Below are positions 25,620-33,470 of a stretch of DNA of 64,000 nt, in pieces. The notes under the pieces are model-generated. The model was not told the DNA's origin. It did not search any database and was given only the letters and a program-made list of their open reading frames with translations. The DNA is taken from positions 62,001-126,000 of the forward strand of contig CALUKI010000002.1 in NCBI GenBank assembly GCA_944321175.1, in the 5' to 3' direction. Within the stretch, counting starts at the first letter, position 1; every line of letters starts with the position of its first letter. The position numbers and the translations under genes are program-made. This DNA is from an uncultured Alistipes sp. Lineage in GTDB: Bacteria > Bacteroidota > Bacteroidia > Bacteroidales > Rikenellaceae.

Positions 25620-27994
25620 TCCGGATACTGATCGACTCGAAGGTGTGCGACCCCGTCGGCGGACAGAAAATCGAACTCGCCTTCGATGCACGGACGATGG
25701 CCGATCCCGAAGCGGGACGGAGCGGGACGTCGCTGACGCTCGAACTGCTCCCGACACCTGCGGCCGAAGAGCTGTTCGGGGCGGAAAGGCATCTCTACGG
25801 TGCCGGAAAATTCAATGCAGCGCTCCATACGGGAGAGATAGAGGCCGACGGCGTCTGTGTATTCAGCGGATCCGTCCGGCTGCTGGAGACCGTACAAGAC
25901 GGGGCGGAGTGCCGCTACCGCGTGGAATTCCGGAGCGGAGGTTCCGCATGGGCCAAACAGGCCGCATTGAAGCGCCTCGATGATCTGGAGATCGACTATG
26001 CCGCCGCACTCCTCCCCACAACCATTGCCGCAAGCTGGAGCGATGACGCTCCCGTAAAGTTCTTCCCCGTGCACCGCGACCGGTATGAGCTCCATACCGG
26101 CGCCGTCGGACTTGACGCTCCCGAACAACTCCTCTTGACGGATGATTACCACCCCTTCCTGTCGCTCCGCGAGCTGACCCTTACCCTCTTCCGCATGGCG
26201 GGGTACACCGTCGAGAGTGAGTTTTTCGAAAGCGACTTTTTCCGATCGCTGTACATGAGCGGGGCATACGCCTCACGCAACACGCAGGTGCTGGAGCAGA
26301 AAATGGGATTTCTGGCGCGTCGCAAGGCCGAAAGCCAAACGAAGGCCAACTCGCTGGGACGTGTCGATGCCAACCCCTTCGTCACGTTCAACTCGGTCGG
26401 AAACCTCGTCGATGCCTTTTCGCCGCAGGAAGTCGATGAAACGGGGGCCACGCTTACCGACGCATACAGCGCAAACGGCTGCCTGCGCATGGAGAATGGA
26501 GAACTCTGTTACCGGCCGCTGACCCAGGTGAATGCAGGCTTCGAATACCACATCCGCTACGTTACGGCCTACCGGATCCGTTCACGGACCCGGCTTACGG
26601 GAATCGATTCGATTTGGCTCGGAGAGGATGCCGATGTGCATTTCGAATTGGCGAACCGTTTCACGGATCGGCGCGACGCCCCGCAAAGCCGGTATCAGTA
26701 CCGCATCGTTGTCTTCGACCACACAGACGGCGACAGCTGGTCGCTGAAGGCATCCGTCAACGGTATCGAAACGGAAATCGCAGCGTTCTCCGCACGCAGC
26801 GCGCTCGCCACCATGCCCGAAGCACAGCCGGTCACCGGCCTGCGGCTCCATCGGAACGGTTCGCAAACCCCCTATGCGGGCGATTGGGCCCTGTATGACG
26901 GGTATATCGGTGAAACAGGGCTCACCGAAGTCCAACTGACCGTGCGCACATCGCCCGAACAGCTCTCCCCGACAGCCCCGAAATATTTCCGTCAGATCAG
27001 TTTTTACGGTGCCGAGCCCGACATGGATTTCACACTCGGCAGAGAATGCACCTTGCGGCCCTGCTTCTCATCCATACCGGGGTATGGAGCACGGCTCTCC
27101 TTTGCTGAGGTGGCGCAGCATCCCGTCCGGCAGCTGGAACTGCTGCAGGCGCTGGCCCATCTTTTCGACCTGCGTTTTTTTACAGACGAACGGCTCAAAA
27201 AGATTCGGATCGAGCCCGCCTGTCTCTTCTACGATACGGCGACGCCTTGGGACTGGAGCGACCGGATCATCGGGGAGGTCTCCTTCACGAATGCCGACCG
27301 GGCTCCGGAGATCCACGAGACACAGACGTGGGGATACTCCGGCGATGACGGCGCCGTAAGCCGTTACAACACGGCCAACGATACGGAATTCGGACGGTGG
27401 AGCTACACGGCCGCATCCAGAGCGACAAAAGAGGGCGAAAAGGTTGCGCTCAACCCGCTCTTCGCGGCGACGGTCTCAGAGGCGGGAGGATACCTCAATG
27501 CCCCTTCGGCCTTCATTATGCAGGTCGGGGACCGCGACGATGCGACGAATGACGATGCCGCCGCCTTTACACCCCGCATCGTCCGTTATGCCGGATTGCA
27601 GGCCCTGCCGGCAGGCGAACGCTGGGGCTATCCGCTCAATGAAGAGCGTTATCCGCTGGCAGCCTTCCACTTCGCGGGAGACGACCGGATCGAGGGGTTT
27701 ACGCTCTGTTTCGAAGATCGCGATGCCGTACAGGGCCTGCACCGGTTCCGCGACCTGCAGCTCGAAGCCGGCGACACGCTCCAACGGCTGACCGTACAGC
27801 TGCGGATCTCCGCCGACGAATACGCCGCTCTGTTCCGGCTCGACGGGACATCCTACCCTTCGCTGCGCTCCTGCTTCCGGCTTCGGATTGCCGGCGGAAC
27901 GGCTCATTACACGCTGGCGGCCATCGCCTCCTACGACCCGCAAAGCGGCATCGCCCGCTGCCTTTTCGACCGACTGACAACCGACCGCCCATGA
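25616..27994 (+). CDS. Large phage tail/baseplate-like protein
   Basis: 792 residues, the largest product in the cassette. The N-terminal 150 residues are beta-rich. A middle segment contains LELLQALAHLFDLRFFTDERLKKIRIEP, resembling the domain of baseplate-hub proteins in which a helix is followed by paired strands. The C-terminal part is again beta-rich. It has no transmembrane helices. The ATG at 25616 overlaps the upstream stop by 4 bases, and its own TGA overlaps the next ATG by 4 bases. It is probably a tail or receptor-facing component. The hub similarity is my reading of the sequence, not a search result. Confidence 0.6.
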   Translation: MIRILIDSKVCDPVGGQKIELAFDARTMADPEAGRSGTSLTLELLPTPAAEELFGAERHLYGAGKFNAALHTGEIEADGVCVFSGSVRLLETVQDGAECRYRVEFRSGGSAWAKQAALKRLDDLEIDYAAALLPTTIAASWSDDAPVKFFPVHRDRYELHTGAVGLDAPEQLLLTDDYHPFLSLRELTLTLFRMAGYTVESEFFESDFFRSLYMSGAYASRNTQVLEQKMGFLARRKAESQTKANSLGRVDANPFVTFNSVGNLVDAFSPQEVDETGATLTDAYSANGCLRMENGELCYRPLTQVNAGFEYHIRYVTAYRIRSRTRLTGIDSIWLGEDADVHFELANRFTDRRDAPQSRYQYRIVVFDHTDGDSWSLKASVNGIETEIAAFSARSALATMPEAQPVTGLRLHRNGSQTPYAGDWALYDGYIGETGLTEVQLTVRTSPEQLSPTAPKYFRQISFYGAEPDMDFTLGRECTLRPCFSSIPGYGARLSFAEVAQHPVRQLELLQALAHLFDLRFFTDERLKKIRIEPACLFYDTATPWDWSDRIIGEVSFTNADRAPEIHETQTWGYSGDDGAVSRYNTANDTEFGRWSYTAASRATKEGEKVALNPLFAATVSEAGGYLNAPSAFIMQVGDRDDATNDDAAAFTPRIVRYAGLQALPAGERWGYPLNEERYPLAAFHFAGDDRIEGFTLCFEDRDAVQGLHRFRDLQLEAGDTLQRLTVQLRISADEYAALFRLDGTSYPSLRSCFRLRIAGGTAHYTLAAIASYDPQSGIARCLFDRLTTDRP

Positions 27995-28245
27995 CAACAC
28001 ACCGCCAACGGCTGCTCGACGAGCTGCGGCTCGCCGTGCGGGGGCTCTCTGCCCCGAAACTGCTCGACTACCTGCTCCTTGAAGGGATCATCGACGAACG
28101 GAAACTCGAAGAACGCGCCATCCGGCAAGAAGTCGCACGCCGGATGGCGCAGGGCCAGAAGAAGTGCTACGCCATGGGAGAGACCGCCCATGAATACTGT
28201 TGCTCCTATGAGAAAGTCCGGGGAATCATCTATCGAACCCATTAA
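27991..28245 (+). CDS. Small HTH-like protein in the phage-type cassette
   Basis: 84 residues, charged and mostly helical. Residues about 60-80 (AMGETAHEYCCSYEKVRGIIY) fit a helix-turn-helix outline. Candidate roles are a transcription regulator of the cassette or a small-terminase-like DNA-binding protein, neither of which can be shown. It starts within the stop of the tail-like gene (ATGA) and is followed 14 bases later by the prohead protease gene. Confidence 0.55.
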   Translation: MTTHRQRLLDELRLAVRGLSAPKLLDYLLLEGIIDERKLEERAIRQEVARRMAQGQKKCYAMGETAHEYCCSYEKVRGIIYRTH

Positions 28246-28259
28246 CAACCAATCAAAAC

Positions 28260-29192
28260 ATGAAATCAAACATTCGAATCCGAAATGAAGCCGACCGCTG
28301 CTGCATCGACATCGAAGGAACAATCGGCGTTCCTGAAGCGTGGCAGTTCGAATCGGCCGACGACCGTGTGGCGACCTACGAGAAATTTCGCGAAACGGTA
28401 GCCCGCATTGCGGCACTCGAAGCCCGTCACATCGTGGTGAACATCCGTTCGACCGGCGGAGACGTAAACGACGCGTTATTGATCTACGAGGCGCTGGCCG
28501 CACTTGATGCCCATGTGACCACCCGATGCTACGGATACACCGCATCCGCCGCGACGATCATCGCACAGGCGGCCGATGAAGGCTGTCGGGAGATCTCAGC
28601 CGAAGCGCTCTATCTCATTCACACCGCATCGTGCGCCGCAGAAGGAAACGCCACAGCACTGGAGACCCGCGCGGAACTGCTTCGCAAGACCGACGAAAGG
28701 CTGGCAGCGCTGTATGCCCGAAGATCGGGACACGCACCGGAAGAGTTTCTCTCGCTGATGGCGCAGAACAACGGTGAAGGGCGTTGGCTCTCACCGGCCG
28801 AAACGCTCGAAGCGGGGCTTGCCGACCGGATCATCGAAGCCGACGGCCGGACGGCTCCGGTGAACGAAGAAGAAAAATCGATCGTCAGGAATCTGATACA
28901 CGGATGGAACCGGCTGCTCGCATCGTTGGGAGTGGAAGAGCGCGACGGCGCTTCATCCGCAACACCGGCAAACGTCACGGCGCCGCAGCGCACCCGGCAC
29001 GACTTGTTGCATTTCGACGGAATCGATTTCGAGTCCCAATCGTCGCAGGCCGTAACGGCCGCGATCGAGGGGCAGCAGCGCACCGCCGCCACACAGGTGC
29101 TTCCCTGCGAGGACCCGTCGGTCAACGAGATCCGCCGTTCGGCAAACGATCGGGCCTACGCCGATGACGCACGGCGTCTTACGGCCAAATAA
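28260..29192 (+). CDS. ClpP-like prohead protease with extended C-terminus
   Basis: 310 residues. The ClpP/crotonase-like fold has INIRSTGGDVNDALLIYEAL-type oxyanion residues (R63-D68), a serine in YGYTASAA (S96) and a histidine in YLIHTAS (H121), the order of phage ClpP-type maturation proteases. The protease domain ends near residue 195. The last 110 residues are low-complexity and acidic/Gln-rich and could be a scaffold, as in phages that fuse protease and scaffold. It lies directly upstream of the capsid gene, the usual location. Confidence 0.75.
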   Translation: MKSNIRIRNEADRCCIDIEGTIGVPEAWQFESADDRVATYEKFRETVARIAALEARHIVVNIRSTGGDVNDALLIYEALAALDAHVTTRCYGYTASAATIIAQAADEGCREISAEALYLIHTASCAAEGNATALETRAELLRKTDERLAALYARRSGHAPEEFLSLMAQNNGEGRWLSPAETLEAGLADRIIEADGRTAPVNEEEKSIVRNLIHGWNRLLASLGVEERDGASSATPANVTAPQRTRHDLLHFDGIDFESQSSQAVTAAIEGQQRTAATQVLPCEDPSVNEIRRSANDRAYADDARRLTAK

Positions 29193-29437
29193 ATCCTCGG
29201 CGCGGGGCACTGCGGGCCGCATGCCGCCGCCGGAATCCTGATTCAGTCCACAGACGCCCCTGATCTTTTCCGCCCGGCCGCCGCCGTTCATTCTACGCTT
29301 CTTCCTGCCCTGTTTTTCGTCTCGGGGCGATCCGGTCGTTTTCCCGCCGGCTGCTCCGGCATTCCGCCACGCTGCATCTTCAATTGCGATCCCGCAGGAT
29401 CGCATCACCAATTATCAACTTTTAATTCAAACACAGC
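29193..29437. other. 245-base gap between protease and capsid genes
   Basis: GC-rich, with no frame that looks coding and no TAnnTTTG box. It is the largest gap inside the cassette and could hold an internal signal or a lost small gene. Confidence 0.5.
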
Positions 29438-30421
29438 ATGTCTTACATCGAAAATGCAAAGACCTATACAGGTCGCGATCTCGAAACCATCTTCTTCCGC
29501 CCGATGCTGAGCGGAGAGTCGGCGCTCGAACTGGGTGTCCGCGTCCTCTACAACATGCCCGTCCCGACAACCGTACAGGTCTGGGAGCGGTCGGGCGACA
29601 TTCTTCAGAAGTACACCGCCGCAGGCTGGACAGGCGGCGAACCGGCCACCAAACTCCAGAAGACCCTCTCGATGACAAAGGTCAAGGCCGAACTCGGATA
29701 CTCCGCCGCCGACTACTTCTCGATGATCTACGAACTGATCACCAACCGTGCCGACGTCAACCTCGACGACCTGTCGGGCACGGAGCTCGAACAGGCCGAA
29801 ACGGAGCTCTTCAAACGGGCCATCGCCGAGAGTCTGCGTGTGACGATGTGGATCGGCGATCCCGAAAGCGGCGGGGAGTTCTCGACCTTCGAAGGCTTCA
29901 TCAAACGGGTCTTCCAACTCATCTCGGAGGGGAAACTCACGGCGGCGAAGACCTTTACCGACCTCGATCTGGAAACGGTCTCGACCGTCATCGACATCTT
30001 CGACGCCACATGGAACACGGCGGCGGAAGAGTTGACGGACATGAAATCCGACGGCCAACTGGCCTTCTTCGTCACCTCGGACCTGTACCATCTCTACGAG
30101 AAGTACCTCGACTCGTTCGCCAACACCGAAGCAGCCTACATCGGCCGCACGGAGGGACGTCCGACACTCACCTATCACGGCATCCCGCTGGTGGATCTGC
30201 ATCTGTCGTCCTACCTCAAGACGACGGAGTATCCCAAATCGTTCTGCCTGCTCACCGACCGCCGCAACCTCGTGCTTGCGGTCAACACGTCGGATTTCCC
30301 CGGCAACGAGATCCGCATGTGGTACAACCCCGACCTGATGGAGAACCGCCAGCGGGCCATCTTCATGGCCGGCTGCGAGATCCTCGACGAGAAACTCGTC
30401 TCCTACGCCTACAAGGAATAA
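29438..30421 (+). CDS. HK97-type major capsid protein
   Basis: 327 residues starting MSYIENAKTYTGRDLETIFF. Long helix-rich N-terminal arm, a central alpha/beta region (LTYHGIPLVDLHLSSYL) and a C-terminal segment (NRQRAIFMAGCEILDEKLVSYAYKE) typical of capsid proteins that pack P- and A-domains. It follows the ClpP-like protease and precedes the portal, so the capsid call rests on fold pattern plus order. It is intact, with no frameshift. Confidence 0.75.
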   Translation: MSYIENAKTYTGRDLETIFFRPMLSGESALELGVRVLYNMPVPTTVQVWERSGDILQKYTAAGWTGGEPATKLQKTLSMTKVKAELGYSAADYFSMIYELITNRADVNLDDLSGTELEQAETELFKRAIAESLRVTMWIGDPESGGEFSTFEGFIKRVFQLISEGKLTAAKTFTDLDLETVSTVIDIFDATWNTAAEELTDMKSDGQLAFFVTSDLYHLYEKYLDSFANTEAAYIGRTEGRPTLTYHGIPLVDLHLSSYLKTTEYPKSFCLLTDRRNLVLAVNTSDFPGNEIRMWYNPDLMENRQRAIFMAGCEILDEKLVSYAYKE

Positions 30422-30478
30422 TCATCGATCGGAGGCCGGTGTGCGGCTGCACGTCGGCCCCTTTCCAATACACCCACC

Positions 30479-30946
30479 ATGAACGACAACGCTCAAACAT
30501 CGACCTTGCCGCGAAAACCCGTCGGCGGCATCCGTGAAGTTCGGCTTGCTGCAGCACGGGGATTCGGCCCGCAAAGCACATTCACGGCCTACGAACTCAT
30601 CGATGACCGTTCGTCCTACGTCGAGACACTCACGGCGGAGAGGGGGCTGCTGCGCGTGGAACATCGCCTGACACTCGTTTTCGACAAACATCAGGCGGAC
30701 GAATGGTTCGATCGGGACTGGATCGGCCGTTGCGCCACCGACGGCGTCATCGCATCGATTACGACGGCTGCCGGCGAGCAGCTGCGCATCGGCTATTCCG
30801 ACCGTTTTGCCGGCGAACAGGCGCTGCGGCTCGAACGTTTTACCTTCGAATCGGGTGAAAAGCCCGTTGACCGTCCGGCGGCCATTCTCGTACTCGTATG
30901 CGAGGATACCGATCGGGCACAAACCGATACGACAGACTATGAATAA
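30479..30946 (+). CDS. Phage-type hypothetical protein between capsid and portal
   Basis: 155 residues. A disordered N-terminus, then a compact mixed fold (HRLTLVFDKHQADEWFDRDW) and an acidic end. No family is recognised. It overlaps the portal gene by 8 bases, indicating that they are made together. A decoration, neck or connector role is possible. Confidence 0.6.
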   Translation: MNDNAQTSTLPRKPVGGIREVRLAAARGFGPQSTFTAYELIDDRSSYVETLTAERGLLRVEHRLTLVFDKHQADEWFDRDWIGRCATDGVIASITTAAGEQLRIGYSDRFAGEQALRLERFTFESGEKPVDRPAAILVLVCEDTDRAQTDTTDYE

Positions 30947-32159
30947 GATCAAGACAAAAACCGCCATCGGTGTAAGCAACCGCACCGATCCGTTTCTGAC
31001 GGTCGGGGGCGGAACCGTCCAGAGTGACAAATACTGGCGCTGGGGCGACGACAACCTCTTTCCGACGGCCCTGGCGCTCATGTCGCGACGTTCGACAACC
31101 CACCGGCGCATCATCAACGACAAGGCGGACTACATCTCCGGAAAGGGCGTGACCTGCGATGCCGCATCGCAACTGTTGAACCGGTTCGTCGCGGCCGCCA
31201 ACGGCGACGGAGAGTCGCTGCGGCAGGTTCTCAACAAACTGGCTTACGACAAGTCGCTCTTCGGAAATGCCTTTCTGGAGGCAGCGACCGACTCCGGACG
31301 CACCTTCCTGTCGCTCTACCATCAGGATGCCTCGCGCTGCCGCATCGCCAAAGATTCGCAACATGTATTGCTCCATCACAACTGGGCATCCTTCAATCTT
31401 TCCGAAGCCCGCACGCTGCCGCTCTACCCGCTTTTCGAGCAGTTCCCCGACGGCACGCTGCGTACGATGATCCACTACATGGATTACGAACCGATGTTCA
31501 CCCACTATGGCGTACCACCCTATATTGCCGGTTTCGGCGTCTCGGCCATCGCCTACAAGACCGACCGGTGGAACATCTCGCGGCTGGACAACTCGTTCCA
31601 GTTGTCGGGCGTGATGATGCTCGACAGCACGGTGGACAGCGAAGCCGAAGCCGAGCGCATTGTCCGCACGGCCGAGGAGCGTTTCGCGGGACACCCCGGA
31701 CAGGTGATGTTCCTGTTGAAGGAGGGGAGCGAGAACGACCATTCGCGCTTCATTCCCATCGCTTCGCAGAACGACGGCGACTGGAAAGAACTGCACGATC
31801 AGGCCGTTTCGGACATCGTGGTGGCCCATTCGTGGTTCCGCTCGCTGAGCGGGCTGGATTACACTTCGGGATTCGATTCGGAACGCATTCTGCACGAATA
31901 CGAAGTGGCGCTCAATACGGTCATCCTGGCCGAACAGGCTGAACTGCTCGAACCCATACGGGCCCTGTTGCAGGAGACACTCGGTGTCGATGCCGTGTCG
32001 CTGCAGATCGTCAACCGTCCGCCCACCCGTTCCAAACCGCTCTACATGAAGGTCTGGGAGGCCCGCAAGGCCGACGGACTCGACTACGACCCCGACGATG
32101 AATCGCAACAGCGCTACCTCGCCGAGATCACGAAGTACAACCTCACGCACATCGACTGA
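30939..32159 (+). CDS. Phage portal protein
   Basis: 406 residues. It has the features of a portal: a YWRWGDDNLFPTALALMSRRS-type start, a helical stem with FGNAFLEAATD, the repeated beta-helix of GHPGQVMFLLKEGSEND, and a C-terminal clip region (VDAVSLQIVNRPPTRSKPLYMKVWEARKADGL). The portal forms the ring through which DNA enters the head. In this cassette no terminase accompanies it. Confidence 0.75.
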   Translation: MNKIKTKTAIGVSNRTDPFLTVGGGTVQSDKYWRWGDDNLFPTALALMSRRSTTHRRIINDKADYISGKGVTCDAASQLLNRFVAAANGDGESLRQVLNKLAYDKSLFGNAFLEAATDSGRTFLSLYHQDASRCRIAKDSQHVLLHHNWASFNLSEARTLPLYPLFEQFPDGTLRTMIHYMDYEPMFTHYGVPPYIAGFGVSAIAYKTDRWNISRLDNSFQLSGVMMLDSTVDSEAEAERIVRTAEERFAGHPGQVMFLLKEGSENDHSRFIPIASQNDGDWKELHDQAVSDIVVAHSWFRSLSGLDYTSGFDSERILHEYEVALNTVILAEQAELLEPIRALLQETLGVDAVSLQIVNRPPTRSKPLYMKVWEARKADGLDYDPDDESQQRYLAEITKYNLTHID

Positions 32160-32164
32160 CCGCC

Positions 32165-32638
32165 ATGCAGACACTCATCACCCCCGCCGTCGTGATCGAA
32201 CGGGCATTCCGCGACGGCGAATACATTGCCCCCGAAACGATTGACGAGTCGTCGATCGTTGCCGCACAGGAGAGCTACATCCGTCCGATGACGGGCGACG
32301 CCCTATACGAAAAACTCCTTGAAGGACTCCATGCCGGATTCGTCGATGAATATCTCGCGGCACCGCTTGCGCTTTATGTACGCTGCCTCATGGCGCCGCA
32401 ACTCGACATCCGGCACGGACAGGCGGGAACGTTGCAACCGCGTTCCGACACCTTCACGGCAGCCTCCGGCGAGGCCATGCGGCGCAGTCGCCGCACATTG
32501 CTGAAAAATGCCCGCCGGCTGCTGCGCCGCGCCTCGGACTACCTCGACCGGCACGCCGGAGAGTTCCCCGATTACGATCCCATGTCCAACATCCTCAACC
32601 GCTGCTCGATCGATGGAGAGTTCGTACAGACTTTTTAG
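32165..32638 (+). CDS. DUF6712-like phage head-tail protein
   Basis: 157 residues, mostly helical. It has VIERAFRDGEYIAPETIDESSIVAAQESYIRPMTG and a basic central region, the pattern of the gp6-like head-tail connector proteins often called DUF6712 in Bacteroidales phages. It lies 5 bases after the portal gene, and its end overlaps the holin start by 26 bases. Family membership is my judgement from sequence style and position. Confidence 0.6.
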   Translation: MQTLITPAVVIERAFRDGEYIAPETIDESSIVAAQESYIRPMTGDALYEKLLEGLHAGFVDEYLAAPLALYVRCLMAPQLDIRHGQAGTLQPRSDTFTAASGEAMRRSRRTLLKNARRLLRRASDYLDRHAGEFPDYDPMSNILNRCSIDGEFVQTF

Positions 32639-33041
32639 CGGCATGCCGGCCGCACTGGCCGGCTGGTTCGCACCCGTAGTGCCGCTTGTATCGTGTGCGT
32701 TTTGTTTCATTGCCGCCGATTTCATCACGGGCGTAGCCGCCAGCCGCGCCGAAGCGCGCATGGCCGGCCGCCGCTGGTGGTTCGAAAGTGCAGAAGCATG
32801 GCGCACGGTCCGCAAACTGGCACTCGTGACAACCGGCATCGTGATGACATGGATGCTCGACCGGTTTATCCTCGACTTCATGGAGCTGCACGCCGCGAAG
32901 CTCTTTACGGGCTTCGCCTGCGGCGTGGAGTTCTGGTCTTTTCTGGAGAATGCCGCAACGCTCTCCGATGCACCTTTTTTTCGCTGGATGAAACGTTTCG
33001 TCCATCATCGGATCCGAAAGGAGGTGGGCGATGAGCAGTGA
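32613..33041 (+). CDS. Phage holin (TIGR01593-like)
   Basis: 142 residues with three hydrophobic segments (about 12-34, 66-82, 90-110) and a charged C-terminus. The MESSYRLFSGMPAALAGWF start and GVEFWSFLENAA near the C-terminus resemble Bacteroidetes phage holins. The upstream start at 32613 overlaps the previous gene. 32643 would cut off the first part. Holins form holes in the inner membrane to release the endolysin. The next gene begins inside this one's end (11 bases), as is typical of a lysis module. Confidence 0.7.
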   Translation: MESSYRLFSGMPAALAGWFAPVVPLVSCAFCFIAADFITGVAASRAEARMAGRRWWFESAEAWRTVRKLALVTTGIVMTWMLDRFILDFMELHAAKLFTGFACGVEFWSFLENAATLSDAPFFRWMKRFVHHRIRKEVGDEQ

Positions 33042-33447
33042 GTTGCCGCGCGGGCTGCGCAACCGCAATCCGGGCAACATCCGCCGCTCGAAAACCCGAT
33101 ACAAAGGGGAGATCGAGAGTCGCGATCCCGCCTTCAAGTCGTTCCGGACGATGGCTTGGGGGTATCGTGCGATGTTCGTGCTGCTCCACACCTACCAGAT
33201 ACGATACGGCATCAAAACGCTTCGCGGAATGATCTCGCGCTGGGCGCCGCCGACGGAGAATCCGACCGACAACTACCTGGCAAGCGTGGCGCACGACACC
33301 GGACAACCGCCGGACGAGCAGCTCGACACGCTCGACGGAGAGCGCATGCAGCGCATCGTGGCGGCTATGTCGCGCGTCGAGAACGGCGTTGCGGCCCGTC
33401 GGGAGGAGATCGCCGAAGGTTGGCGCCTTTTCAGAACCGATTTCTGA
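33031..33447 (+). CDS. P5-like virion muramidase / endolysin
   Basis: 138 residues. The RNRNPGNIRRS signature near the start, the acidic and aromatic pocket (YKGEIE, FKSFRTMAWGYRAMF) and WAPPTENPTDNY match the PRD1 P5-like 'structural protein P5' muramidase family of Bacteroidetes phages. It would cut peptidoglycan after the holin opens the membrane. It is the last gene of the cassette. The ComEC promoter begins 11 bases after its stop. The GC content and codon use match the host. Confidence 0.7.
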   Translation: MSSELPRGLRNRNPGNIRRSKTRYKGEIESRDPAFKSFRTMAWGYRAMFVLLHTYQIRYGIKTLRGMISRWAPPTENPTDNYLASVAHDTGQPPDEQLDTLDGERMQRIVAAMSRVENGVAARREEIAEGWRLFRTDF

Positions 33448-33457
33448 CTTTTTGCGT

Positions 33458-33465
33458 TATCTTTG
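33458..33465 (+). promoter_or_regulatory. ComEC promoter -7 box, nearly leaderless
   Basis: TATCTTTG, 5 bases before the ATG at 33471. Transcription would begin within a few bases of the start codon. Confidence 0.6.
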
Positions 33466-33470
33466 TCCGT

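Noticed and set aside
23963..33447. A complete active prophage
   Set aside because: No integrase, repressor, replication gene, terminase or tape-measure gene and no att-like flanking repeats were found. The cassette is kept as phage-derived only.
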